Below are positions 44,907 through 53,467 of a stretch of DNA of 64,000 nt, piece by piece. Under the pieces are notes generated by a model. The model did no database searches. It saw only the letters and a program-made list of their open reading frames with translations, and was not told where the DNA came from. Position numbers and translations under genes: made by a program. Source of the DNA: Bacteroidota bacterium (GTDB lineage Bacteria; Bacteroidota; Bacteroidia; Chitinophagales; Chitinophagaceae). Every line of letters starts with the position of its first letter. Within the stretch, counting starts at the first letter, position 1. Location: contig JAEWBT010000017.1 of NCBI GenBank assembly GCA_023391015.1, forward strand, positions 1-64,000, read 5' to 3'.

Positions 44907-46088
44907 TTATTCTACACTCAGCGGAAGGACGGCGATTGGGTTGCTGCCTTTAGTGAGTTGCAGGTAATAAATACCGGGTGTGGCGAGGGCTTCGGCTTTC
45001 AACTGAGCCGCTCCGGCAGTGGGCGTCAACGTTCCCTGGCCTACCACCTGGCCGGCCATGTTCATCAGGGTATAGCTCAGGAGATTTCCGTTGTGGCCTT
45101 CGATTTCCAGGTTTACGGTCTGGCCCTTCACGGGATTGGGATAAGCTTTTACGCCGTTTTGGATGTTCAGGGAAGAAATGCCCAAGGGTGAAAGGCGCTC
45201 TACGTGCACGTCCATGCGCTCTACGTTAAGCGGAGAAAAGGTGCTGTCGCGGTAAAGGGCGCTGAACAAAGGCATCCGCTCGCCGGCGCGCAAAAAATCA
45301 TAGAAATAACGGTCTGTCTTGAAACCTTGCGACAATCCGAAGGGAGTGAGGAGTTGTGGCGGCGCAGGTGAGCCAGCAAGGAAAAAGCTGTCCACCTGAT
45401 GCATCACGGTTTTCACCATCAGGACGTTCATAGGCGCGGTGGCAACGCCGTTGCTGTCTTTCACTCTCAGGGTCCCCCATCCAATCACATTGTTGGTGTA
45501 GGAAACCATTGTTTTGCGCTGGCAAGGCGTGTTGTTGAGGTTATAGGCCGCAACTGTCAGGTTGAAATTAGTGGTGAAGCTGTAGTTGGAATTCCAGCTG
45601 CTACCCATCGTAGCCGGGAAAGCAATGGCGGTGCGGGGCGAAGAATAGGTGATATTCTGGGCCGGAAACGTCATGCTGTCGTTGGCTCCGCCAGTTGCAG
45701 GCGCAAGGGAGAACGACTGGCGGGGGATTTTCTGCCCAATGAACTGAAAGCCGTTGGCACCCAGTAGCCCGGCTTCCTGAACGCCATAAGACAGCGCTGC
45801 ACCCACCGGATAGGTGATGGTGTCGTAGAAAGTAGCATTTGGAAAAGCGGGATCGGAGAAGGGCCCTTCATAATAGGAGCGAATATTGGTCGTATCATAC
45901 GTTACGTTGCTCAGGTCCCAGCTGGCGTTGGTGCTTGAAGTCAATGTTGGGTAGGTCATGTTGGGATCCAGCCGGTAGGCAGTAGCGGTCTGGGGCATCC
46001 AACTGCCATAAGAAGCCTGGTTGAGGGTGATCTGGGCGGAAGCCGAGGCGGCCAGCGCCAGAAGGGAAAGTGTAAGAATGGATTTCAT
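44907..46088 (-). CDS. T9SS type A sorting domain-containing secreted protein
   Basis: 393 residues. Signal peptide MKSILTLSLLALAASASAQ. The C-terminus is a sorting domain: ISSLNIQNGVKAYPNPVKGQ (the YPNP motif), VNLEIEGHN, SYTLMNMAGQVVGQGTL and PGIYYLQLTKGSNPIAV. The middle ~30-310 is beta-rich (WDLSNVTYDTT, YNLNNTPCQRKTMV) with two Cys; no known domain. Exported through the type IX system; function unknown. Confidence 0.85.
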   Translation of the reverse strand: MKSILTLSLLALAASASAQITLNQASYGSWMPQTATAYRLDPNMTYPTLTSSTNASWDLSNVTYDTTNIRSYYEGPFSDPAFPNATFYDTITYPVGAALSYGVQEAGLLGANGFQFIGQKIPRQSFSLAPATGGANDSMTFPAQNITYSSPRTAIAFPATMGSSWNSNYSFTTNFNLTVAAYNLNNTPCQRKTMVSYTNNVIGWGTLRVKDSNGVATAPMNVLMVKTVMHQVDSFFLAGSPAPPQLLTPFGLSQGFKTDRYFYDFLRAGERMPLFSALYRDSTFSPLNVERMDVHVERLSPLGISSLNIQNGVKAYPNPVKGQTVNLEIEGHNGNLLSYTLMNMAGQVVGQGTLTPTAGAAQLKAEALATPGIYYLQLTKGSNPIAVLPLSVE

Positions 46089-46248
46089 AAAAAAGGGTTT
46101 TAAACCACCCTAAATGTAGAAACCACTTTTTGTATTTCTAAAACACGGCAATAGTTTTTGGGAGCAAAGCGCCTGTTTTTGTTATTTGGGTGGCAATTTT
46201 CCGGAAAATGAAGCGGTTATAAAATCGTTTTGAAATGCATAAAACACA

Positions 46249-46277
46249 AAATCGCCCCGCTGTTAGCAGGGCGATTT
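46249..46277 (-). terminator. rho-independent terminator of the PiT gene
   Basis: AAATCGCCC and GGGCGATTT with inner GCT-GTT-AGC, U-run on the minus strand, 24 bp past the stop of the gene at 46301. The gap to the T9SS gene holds no other feature. Confidence 0.75.
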
Positions 46278-46300
46278 CCGGAAAATGAAGCATATTTTTT

Positions 46301-47740
46301 CTATTCTACAAAAAGGCTAAAAATCTTGTACACCCCGGCGGCCATTAAGGCGCTCACCGGAATGGTAAGGATCCAGGCCCAAAGCAGGTTAATCGTCACG
46401 CCCCAGCGAACAGCACTCAAACGCTTGGTGGCCCCCACGCCAATGATAGAGCCAGTGATGGTGTGGGTGGTGGATACCGGAATCTTGAGGTTTTCAGTCA
46501 CAAAGAGCGTGATAGCACCCGCGGTTTCAGCAGCAACGCCTTCAAACGGCGTTACCTTGGTAATGCGGCTGCCCATGGTTTTGATAATCTTCCAACCCCC
46601 GCTCATCGTTCCTGCGGCAATGGCAATGTAACAGGCAAGTGGCACCCAAACAGGCATCTCGCTGAAGTCGGCAATCTGCCCACCGGCCATAAGGGCGGCA
46701 GTGATGATTCCCATGACTTTCTGGGCGTCGTTGCCACCATGACCAATAGAGAATGCTGCCGAGGAAACCAGTTGCATACGCTTCAGCCAGCGCTGCGATT
46801 CCATCACAGTGAGCGAGCTCAGGAAAAGCGTGAATGCGCTCATCACAAAAAGGATAAAGCCCAGCAAAATCCACTTAAAGTTGTGGCCGAAAAACACGGT
46901 CCGCACCAGCTCTGAGCCCCAGGCCACCTGAAACGGCGTTTTGTATTCCACCACGCCGCCGTTGCGGGCCAGGGTATAGGTAAACGGTTCGCCGGGTTGC
47001 AGGCTTTTCATTTGCCGGTCCAGCGCCAGGTTATCGGTGAAAGGCTGCCCGTTCAGCGTCAGGATAGAATCACCCTTCTTAAAGCCCATGCGTTGCGCCG
47101 GACTCTTATTGCTTAAATCCGTAACCAGCGCCACACCGGAAGATTTATCCCAGGCGGTGCGCATCCCGGCAATATGGGTTGCTTTGGTATCTATTTGGAA
47201 ATACAGCAACACCACCACGGCAGCCATCACACCAAAGGAAACGAGCTTGGGTCCAATGCCTTTATTAAAAGCGTGAAGAAACCAGGTGGAGATAATAAAA
47301 GCAACCACCATCCCCACCAGCGGCGCCAGCACGATAAAAGCAACGGTTTTAATCACTGGCTCGCTGTTGATGGCACTGAATGAAGCATGGGCGATGGCTG
47401 CCCCTGCAAAACCACCAATCAGGGTGTGAGAAGAGGAAGACGGAATGCCAAACCACCACGTGATGAGGTTCCAGATAATAGCAGCAATCAACCCAGAGGC
47501 AATTACCGGAAGTGTAATCGCCGAAGTATCCACCGTCTTGGCAATGGTATCGGCCACGCCGTGATCGCGGAAAATAAAAAAGGCAGCGAAGTTGAACAGC
47601 GCCGCCCACAGCACCGCCTGAAAAGGCGTTAGCACCTTGGTGGAAACCACCGTGGCAATCGAGTTGGCTGCGTCGTGAAAACCATTGATATAATCAAAGG
47701 CCAGCGCCAGCACGATAATCGTTATCAGCAAAGGAGTCAT
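46301..47740 (-). CDS. inorganic phosphate transporter (PiT family) with an inserted PDZ domain
   Basis: 479 residues. Both PiT repeats are present: GFHDAANSIATVVST near residue 21 and SIGHGGNDAQKVMGI near 330, plus the WNLITWWFGIPSSSSHTLIGG and PVSTTHTITG motifs. Between them, residues ~201-275 form a PDZ-like domain (VALVTDLSNKSPAQRMGF, KKGDSILTLNGQPF) where most PiT proteins have only a hydrophilic loop. The transporter imports phosphate with Na+ or H+. The PDZ could bind a partner or sense substrate. DUF47 lies 21 bp upstream in the same operon, a typical PiT partner. Confidence 0.85.
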   Translation of the reverse strand: MTPLLITIIVLALAFDYINGFHDAANSIATVVSTKVLTPFQAVLWAALFNFAAFFIFRDHGVADTIAKTVDTSAITLPVIASGLIAAIIWNLITWWFGIPSSSSHTLIGGFAGAAIAHASFSAINSEPVIKTVAFIVLAPLVGMVVAFIISTWFLHAFNKGIGPKLVSFGVMAAVVVLLYFQIDTKATHIAGMRTAWDKSSGVALVTDLSNKSPAQRMGFKKGDSILTLNGQPFTDNLALDRQMKSLQPGEPFTYTLARNGGVVEYKTPFQVAWGSELVRTVFFGHNFKWILLGFILFVMSAFTLFLSSLTVMESQRWLKRMQLVSSAAFSIGHGGNDAQKVMGIITAALMAGGQIADFSEMPVWVPLACYIAIAAGTMSGGWKIIKTMGSRITKVTPFEGVAAETAGAITLFVTENLKIPVSTTHTITGSIIGVGATKRLSAVRWGVTINLLWAWILTIPVSALMAAGVYKIFSLFVE

Positions 47741-47761
47741 ACCGAGAAAAGGGCGGCCCGC

Positions 47762-48403
47762 TTAAGAGTATTTAATGATAATAGACTCAATGACGTTGGC
47801 AGCGTCTTCGCACTTATCGGTTACCATTTCCAGTTCCTCGTAAATGTCTTTACGCTTAATCACCTCAATAGCGTTGGTTTCTGTGGCGAAGAGCTTTTGG
47901 ATAGAGGCATCCAGCAGGTCGTCGGCTTCGTTTTCGTAGCTATTGATATCCACACAACTGCGGGTAATGGCAACCAGGTCTTTCATATCGCGCAGCTCCC
48001 GAACGGCTTTATGCAGGGAAGCAACGGATTTCTGAATAATAAAAGCAAACTGAATCATATAATCATCCACCCGACCGAGGCCGTAGTTGATGATGTGTTT
48101 GGCGGAGCCCCAGGTGTAGTCGGCGATGTCATCGAGCGCGGCCACCAGCGAGTGAATGTCTTCGCGGTCAAACGGCGTGATGAAGTTGCGGCCCAGCTCA
48201 ATAAAAATGCGATGGGTTACGTCGTCGCAACGGTGTTCGTAGTCGTTGATGGTGCGCAGAGCAGCCACGCGGGCATCGGAGTCGGCTACTTTCAGCGCCT
48301 TGGGAAAGGCATCGGCCATTTCCTGAAGCACGCCCATCAGCTCTTCAAAGAGCGTATAGAAAACACGGTCTTTGGGGGTAAATATTTTTAAAAATCCAGC
48401 CAT
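47762..48403 (-). CDS. DUF47 (PhoU-like) phosphate transport regulator
   Basis: 213 residues from MAGFLKIFTPKDRVFYTLFEEL. Fully helical. HRCDDVTHRIFIELGRNFITPFDREDIHSLVAALDDIADYTWGSA carries the conserved (E/D)xxxD clusters that bind metal in PhoU-like proteins; a second set appears in YENEADDLLDASIQ. DUF47 proteins partner with PiT transporters. A 34-residue longer start (48505) crosses into the divergent promoter region and is rejected. First gene of the DUF47-PiT operon. Confidence 0.88.
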   Translation of the reverse strand: MAGFLKIFTPKDRVFYTLFEELMGVLQEMADAFPKALKVADSDARVAALRTINDYEHRCDDVTHRIFIELGRNFITPFDREDIHSLVAALDDIADYTWGSAKHIINYGLGRVDDYMIQFAFIIQKSVASLHKAVRELRDMKDLVAITRSCVDINSYENEADDLLDASIQKLFATETNAIEVIKRKDIYEELEMVTDKCEDAANVIESIIIKYS

Positions 48404-48520
48404 GATGTCGTATGTTTTGGCAAAGGTATTCGCAGACCCGCCCGGAAATACAACCGGCCGGAAACTTAATAATTCGGTAATACCGAAGTCACATTCCATC
48501 TCCAAACCTTAACTGAAACT

Positions 48521-49837
48521 TTGCCCATGATTTGCCGCAAGTTTGTTTTGACTGCTTCGCTGCTGGCCGGCGCGGCTTCCTGTGCCCATGCTCAACAACT
48601 ACTCACCGACATTCTGGACACCACCACCACACTTGGGAAAGGCTACTACGGCGTTTTTCAGCGCTCCGATCAATTGCGTATCTCCGGCTACGTGCAGCCC
48701 CAGTTTCAGTGGACGGAAAGCGCAGGAGCCAAACACCCTTCGAGCGGCGATTTTAACTCCCAATCCAACAACCGCTTCATGATTCGTCGGGGCCGGCTGC
48801 GCACCGATTACGTGGTGCGCCGTGCCGACCGGCAGCCGATAACGCATTTTGTGTTTCAGATCGACGCCACCGAGCGCGGCGTGGCCGTGCGCGACCTCTG
48901 GGGCCGTTTTTATGAAAACCGGCTGGGCCTTTTCTCCCTGGTTTCCGGCCTTTTCGCCCGCCCTTTTGGGTATGAAGTAAATTTGTCTTCCTCCGAACGC
49001 GAAGCACCGGAGCGGGGGCGCGCTTCACAAATTCTAATGCGCACCGAGCGCGACCTGGGCGCGATGCTGTCGCTGGAGCCACGGGGCAAAATCCTTAGTA
49101 ACCTGAAATGGTTGCGGCTAGATGTGGGCGTCTTCAATGGCCAGGGCCTGACGGCCGGCGGCGATTTTGACAGTCAGAAAGACGTTATCGGGCGGCTTTA
49201 TGCCCGTCCGGCAAGTTTTTCCAACGGCTGGAAGCTGAGCGGCGGCGTGTCGTAGCTGCATGGCGGACTGGCCAATCCTTCCGAAAAAATATATACTCTT
49301 TCCGGCAGTGGCAACAATGCTTTGATGCGGGCCGATTCGCCTTCAACAGATATCGCCAAACGCCGCTATATGGGCGCAGACGCGCAATTGCGCATTCCCA
49401 ACCGGCGGGGCGCTACGGAATTCCGGGCCGAGTATATCCGCGGACTGCAAACCGGAACGGCCGGTAGTTCCGAAACACCGGGGTCGCTTCTGAATACGGC
49501 CGGTCAGCCGGTAGCGCTCTACACCCGCCCGTTTGATGCAGCGTATTTTTATTTCCTGCAACACCTCGGCTCACCGGCGCACCAACTCGTGTTGAAGTAT
49601 GACTGGTATGACCCCAACACCGGTATTTCCGGAAATGACATAGCGCCCGGAAAGGGTCTTTCGGCCGCCGATGTCAGCTATCACACCTTCGGCGGCGGCT
49701 ACGTGTGGTATGCCTCCGAAAACCTCAAAGCAACATTCTGGTACGACCACATCCGCAACGAAAAGGCCGCTTTGCCGGGCTACGAAAAAGACCTGCCCGA
49801 TGACCTGCTGACCGTGCGATTGCAGTATCGGTTTTAA
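48521..49837 (+). pseudogene. phosphate-selective porin, interrupted by an in-frame TAG
   Basis: About 439 codons. The signal peptide (AGAASCAHAQ) and barrel strands fit the OprO/OprP phosphate-selective porin family: ISGYVQPQFQWTESAG, FMIRRGRLRTDYVV, GLFSLVSGLFARPFGYEV, QHLGSPAHQLVLKYDWYDPNTGIS and the C-terminal DDLLTVRLQYRF. A TAG at 49253-49255 sits between SGGVS and LHGGL, exactly where family members have Tyr (SYLH-like). The reading frame continues without shift to 49837, so one base change (TAT or TAC to TAG) explains it. Divergent from the DUF47-PiT operon: a phosphate uptake locus. Could also be a sequencing error or read-through. Confidence 0.75.
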
Positions 49838-49911
49838 AAGGGTTTAGGGATTTAAGAGGTTTAGGGATTGCGGGAATTCCCCCTTAGAGGGCAGGGGGGC
49901 AAAGGGATTTA

Positions 49912-49939
49912 GTAGAGACGTTGCATGCAACGTCTCTAC
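49912..49939. repeat. 28-bp perfect palindrome, GTAGAGAC family, copy 2
   Basis: Same outer arms and GCATGC core as 36916-36943, with GTT/AAC in place of AAG/CTT. Lies between convergent genes. Confidence 0.85.
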
Positions 49940-49960
49940 CGGTATTAGCAAAAATAGTTT

Positions 49961-50044
49961 CTTAAAAACCGTCGTTAGATCCTCAAAAACCGCTGTTACA
50001 TTGTCAAAAACCGTCGTTAGTTTCCGAAAAACCCTTGTTAAGCT
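49961..50044. repeat. 21-bp repeat array, four units
   Basis: Four contiguous 21-bp units with conserved core AAAAACCGTCGTTAG, in the convergent gap between the porin and phaB. Besides the palindrome and a C/G-run repeat (49874-49906 and inverted at 50094-50126) nothing else is seen in 49838-50158. Confidence 0.8.
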
Positions 50045-50158
50045 GCTTTGGAGGGAAAACAACAGTGTCTTTTATCCACACATCATGCTCTAATCCCTCA
50101 CCCCCTGCCCCGGAGGGGGGCAACAGTTCCTATACTATTCCCTCATCCCTCACTCCTA

Positions 50159-50902
50159 TTAATACACATGTTGTCCACCGTTGATGCTATAGTTGGAGCC
50201 GGTGATAAAACCAGCCCCTTCGCTTGCCAGAAAGCTGACTAAGTACGCCACTTCGTGCGTGCCGCCCAGCCGTCCCACCGGAATCTGCGCTACAATCGCA
50301 TCGCGATATTTCTGTTCCACAGCCATTACCATATCGGTACCGATATAGCCGGGGGAAATCGTATTGACGGTGATACCATACTTCGCTACTTCCATCGCCA
50401 GTGTTTTAGTGAAACCGTGCATCCCGGCCTTCGCCGCCGAATAGTTGGCCTGTCCAAACTGCCCGCGCTGCCCATTGACGGAAGAAATGTTGATAATCCG
50501 GCCATATTTCCGGTCGATCATGCCATTGATCACCTGCCGGGTACAGTTGAAAACCGAATCCAGATTGGTAGCCATCACCGCCTTCCAGTCATCAAGGCTC
50601 ATTTTGGCAAAGCGACCATCGCGCGTAATACCGGCGTTATTGACCAACACATCTACCGGGCCAAGCGTGGCTTCGATTTCGTCAATCATGCGGCCCACGC
50701 TGTCGTAATCTGTTACATCGCCTTCAAAAAGATGCACTTCTACGCCGTCGGCGGCCATTTTTTGCTGCCAGGCGTCCGCTTTTTCCCTATTGCGATAATT
50801 AGCCGCCACGGTGTAGCCGTCTTCGGCCAGTTTTTTACACATCGCCGTGCCAAGTCCGCCCGTAGCACCGGTTACGAGAACCACTTTTTTGTTGCTTTCC
50901 AT
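50159..50902 (-). CDS. phaB: acetoacetyl-CoA reductase (PhaB-like short-chain dehydrogenase)
   Basis: 247 residues. SDR fold: VLVTGATGGLGTAMCKKL (cofactor TGxxxGxG), VLVNNAGITRD (NNAG), catalytic Ser in INISSVNGQ, and YSAAK (Tyr and Lys). The NGQRGQFGQANYSAAKAG context is specific to PhaB, separating it from FabG. It reduces acetoacetyl-CoA to (R)-3-hydroxybutyryl-CoA with NADPH, for polyhydroxybutyrate. No phaA or phaC nearby, so the polymer role is inference; fatty acid-type use remains possible. Confidence 0.85.
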   Translation of the reverse strand: MESNKKVVLVTGATGGLGTAMCKKLAEDGYTVAANYRNREKADAWQQKMAADGVEVHLFEGDVTDYDSVGRMIDEIEATLGPVDVLVNNAGITRDGRFAKMSLDDWKAVMATNLDSVFNCTRQVINGMIDRKYGRIINISSVNGQRGQFGQANYSAAKAGMHGFTKTLAMEVAKYGITVNTISPGYIGTDMVMAVEQKYRDAIVAQIPVGRLGGTHEVAYLVSFLASEGAGFITGSNYSINGGQHVY

Positions 50903-51010
50903 AGAAAGGATTTTTTGAGGTTAAGGATTCCAAACCACTTTTCGCCTCTCAAAATAATTCCGCTTTCCGGAAAATGCAAACGCAGGAATAATTCTTGATG
51001 TTTTGAAAAA

Positions 51011-51673
51011 ATGAAGCTGCCCGAATTTCCCATCGAGACTATGCTGCGCCGCATTGAGGAAGCTATTGTGCAATACCCCAAGGCAGCGATGTTTAGCCTG
51101 CGCGAGCAGGGCTACAACAGTCTTTTCGAGCAACTCGTTTCCTGTATTATTTCCATCCGCACCCTCGACGAAACCACCATTCCGGTATCGCTTCGCCTGT
51201 TTGAAAAAGCCCGCACACCAGAAGCAATGCTGGCCCTGGGCCGCGAACCCTTGGCGGATTTATTATTTGGCAGCACGTTTCCGGGCCAAAAGGCTGATAC
51301 CATCCGGGCGGTTTCCGAAGCGGCCCTCGCCAATGGCGGCGCGGTTCCGCAAACCTTTGATGCACTCACCGCCCTGAAAGGCGTGGGGCCGAAATGTGCC
51401 AATCTCGCGCTTGGGGTGGCGCTCGGCGTTCCGGCGATTTCGGTGGATGTGCACGTGCACCGCGTGGTCAATAGGTGGGGGTTGGTGCAGACATCCACGC
51501 CGGAAAAAACCTTGCTGGTGCTGGAGCAAATCGTTCCCCAAAACCTTTGGATCGACATTAACCGCGACCTGATGCCGTTTGGAAAATTTCACTGCACGGC
51601 ACATCTGCCCAAGTGCAGCAGTTGCCCGGTAGCCGAATGGTGTCAGCACATGGGCGTGACCAAACACCGCTAA
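51011..51673 (+). CDS. nth: endonuclease III-like DNA glycosylase
   Basis: 220 residues. Helix-hairpin-helix ALKGVGPKCANLALGVALG followed by ISVDVHVHRVVNRWG with the catalytic Asp of the family. The C-terminal CTAHLPKCSSCPVAEWC has the Cys-x6/7-Cys-x2-Cys-x5-Cys spacing of the [4Fe-4S] cluster. In canonical Nth a Lys stands in the HhH (LPGVGRKTA); here the position is LKGVGPKCA, with the Lys present. It removes oxidised pyrimidines in base-excision repair. Divergent from phaB with 108 bp between starts. Confidence 0.88.
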   Translation: MKLPEFPIETMLRRIEEAIVQYPKAAMFSLREQGYNSLFEQLVSCIISIRTLDETTIPVSLRLFEKARTPEAMLALGREPLADLLFGSTFPGQKADTIRAVSEAALANGGAVPQTFDALTALKGVGPKCANLALGVALGVPAISVDVHVHRVVNRWGLVQTSTPEKTLLVLEQIVPQNLWIDINRDLMPFGKFHCTAHLPKCSSCPVAEWCQHMGVTKHR

Positions 51674-51706
51674 GAAGCCCTTTTCTTTAACAAATTTTCC
51701 GGAAAT

Positions 51707-51916
51707 GTTAATGGAAATGGCGGTTTTTAATGCAAAAAGGGCGATTCTTATGCAAGAAATGGCATTTCATGTGCAGGAAGTGCCATAGTTGTTGACAACT
51801 CTGTTAAATCCTGCAACAACATCGGCGATTCCTGCACCAAATACGACATTTCCATTAACAAATTTGGCACTTTTGTTAATAAAGCCGGCATATTTGTTAA
51901 TAAAAGAAAAGGTTTC
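51707..51916. repeat. 21-bp repeat array, ten degenerate units
   Basis: Ten contiguous units of exactly 21 bp follow the pattern TGCAA or GTTAA, an A-rich stretch, GGC, then ATTT. Examples of unit starts: GTTAATGGAAATGG (51707), TGCAACAACATCGG (51791), GTTAATAAAGCCGG (51875). Units differ by substitutions only. Located between convergent nth and a lipoprotein gene. A frame is open on the minus strand but I regard it as non-coding. Confidence 0.8.
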
Positions 51917-51934
51917 TGACGGTCTGTTTCAGCG

Positions 51935-52555
51935 TTAAATCGTCCATTCGTCATTGACCAGTGCCACGAGGTAATACTTATCAGCCGTTTTCTCAAACAC
52001 CATCCGCAGGGCGCGCCAGTCCATCTCCAGGGTGCCGGGCGTATAACTTTCCACTACAATGCCCTCCGGAAATACTTCGGCCAGGTTGTTCAGCGTGTTG
52101 CCGCGCTGCGGGATTTCTCGGAAATGAAAGGAATCACTGCCTTTAAAATCGCGGCTGTAAACATAGCGACGGAAATAAGCAGGCGGTGTGAGCAAAAGCG
52201 AATCGCCGGAGCCGTCCTGAAAGCCCCACAGCTTTCTTTGCGCCGTATCGGTTGTGAACATCTTCTGGATTGCTTCGGGCGACAGTCGCACGGCAGTCCC
52301 GGTGTCCACATAGCCATAAGGCGAGAAAAGAAGTCCTTTTTGAGGGTGCACCAGTTGGCCCAGTGCATTAAAATCTTTCGCAGCCAGGGCTTGCAAGGTT
52401 GCATCGGTGGCCGTTTGTAAAAGCGCGCTGTCGGAAGGGGGATTTTGCGCTACCGTTACCGTGTCGGTCGTTGAATTTACAGGTGGGTTGGTCGTCCCGC
52501 AGGCAGTGATTAAAAGCAGCAGAAACGGGGTTGTTTTCCGGAAATTGAAAATCAT
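51935..52555 (-). CDS. putative lipoprotein
   Basis: 206 residues. Signal peptide with lipobox LLITAC, followed by a Thr/Pro/Asn-rich linker (GTTNPPVNSTTDT). The mature part, ~40-206, has ATLQALAAKDFNALGQLVHPQKGLLFSPYG, a helix-plus-sheet pattern resembling NTF2-like/SnoaL folds, and ends VFEKTADKYYLVALVNDEWTI. No catalytic motif recognised. Function unknown. Confidence 0.75.
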   Translation of the reverse strand: MIFNFRKTTPFLLLLITACGTTNPPVNSTTDTVTVAQNPPSDSALLQTATDATLQALAAKDFNALGQLVHPQKGLLFSPYGYVDTGTAVRLSPEAIQKMFTTDTAQRKLWGFQDGSGDSLLLTPPAYFRRYVYSRDFKGSDSFHFREIPQRGNTLNNLAEVFPEGIVVESYTPGTLEMDWRALRMVFEKTADKYYLVALVNDEWTI

Positions 52556-52613
52556 GAAAAAGGGATTTTATTTTTAATGGGAATCTTGGATTAGAAAGAC
52601 TTCGACAAGCTGA

Positions 52614-53107
52614 GAGGGTGCTTAAAGTTATTTTACTAAAGATATTGGCGACAGATTTTTGTGCTTTGGTTTTAGGTTTCAATGCTGTTTTTTTATGCCT
52701 GCTTCGAACTTACCGACCTTCCATGGCAACTGATCGGTCCTTTAGTGTCCGCCAAACGCAGTGGTTCATATCTCATGCGCCAGATCATCAGCGCTTGTTT
52801 TTATGTGGTCAGAACGGGTTGTCAATGGCGTGCCCTTCCTTTCCACTATCCACCCTGTCAGACGGTTTACTACCACTTCCGCCGCCTCCAAAGTAAGAGC
52901 ACCTTTCCACACATTGTCAAGACTTGATGCAGGTGTCACTTGGCTGCCAATATCTTACTGTTCTTTGGCTGGATGAGCCGACAAAAGTGCCTGGTCCTAT
53001 ACTGCCAAAAGTTGACCTGGTTTGGCGCAGCCATGATCTGGATGACTTTTGCACTACGCCTACTCAAAAAAACACAAACACATAACAAATCCTATTTAAA
53101 CGCTCTC
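52614..53107 (+). mobile_element. internally deleted IS5-family element, 494 bp
   Basis: Imperfect ends GAGGGTGCTTAAAG (left) and ATTTAAACGCTCTC (right). From ~52685 a frame reads an IS5-type N-terminus: ELTDLPWQLIGPLV, then FYVVRTGCQWRALPFHYPPCQTVYYHFRRLQ. It stops at 52927. In another frame ~52950-53098 the transposase C-terminus appears (FGWMSRQKCLVLYCQKLTWFG-like). The DDE catalytic core between is missing. It therefore holds the parts that the element at 40085 lacks, and neither is functional. The left edge abuts a CTTCGACAAGC half-repeat. The flanking bases differ (TGA left, TCA right). Confidence 0.7.
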
Positions 53108-53163
53108 TCAGCCTAACAAGCAATTTGTAATCAGTAAATGATACGTTGTAAGTGTCATTCTGA

Positions 53164-53190
53164 GAGACTGTTTAAGAAGGGAATTCTAAA
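53164..53190 (+). mobile_element. solitary IS end
   Basis: GAGACTGTTTAAGAAGG closely matches the left terminus of the element at 40085 (GAGGCTGTTTAATAAGG) and continues with a similar AATTCTAAA, preceded by TGA. I find no matching right end. The rest of 53191-53467 is AT-rich with nothing recognised. Confidence 0.55.
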
Positions 53191-53467
53191 CTCCTCTTTA
53201 GTGCTCTTTTTACCCCTATCTCAGATGTTTTACCTCCAAATGAGTGAAATTAGATGGCCAATATATCAATGATGGAGAAAAAGATTGTTTTCTGAAAATG
53301 CACAAAATCATTGATTGTCAAACAGATTGAACTTTAATAAAACAACTTTAAAGAGCCACCTGCCTGCGGCAAAAAAAGAAGCATCCCTCCCAACCGCCCG
53401 GAAATCCAATCCTTATCGCCCCTTTGGAGACCGGGGGAAAGCCTAATTTTACCCCCGCAATCAACTC

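Noticed and set aside
51748..51996. Small protein of seven-residue repeats
   Set aside because: It comes from the degenerate 21-bp array and overlaps the start of no supported gene; it also overlaps the end of the lipoprotein gene.
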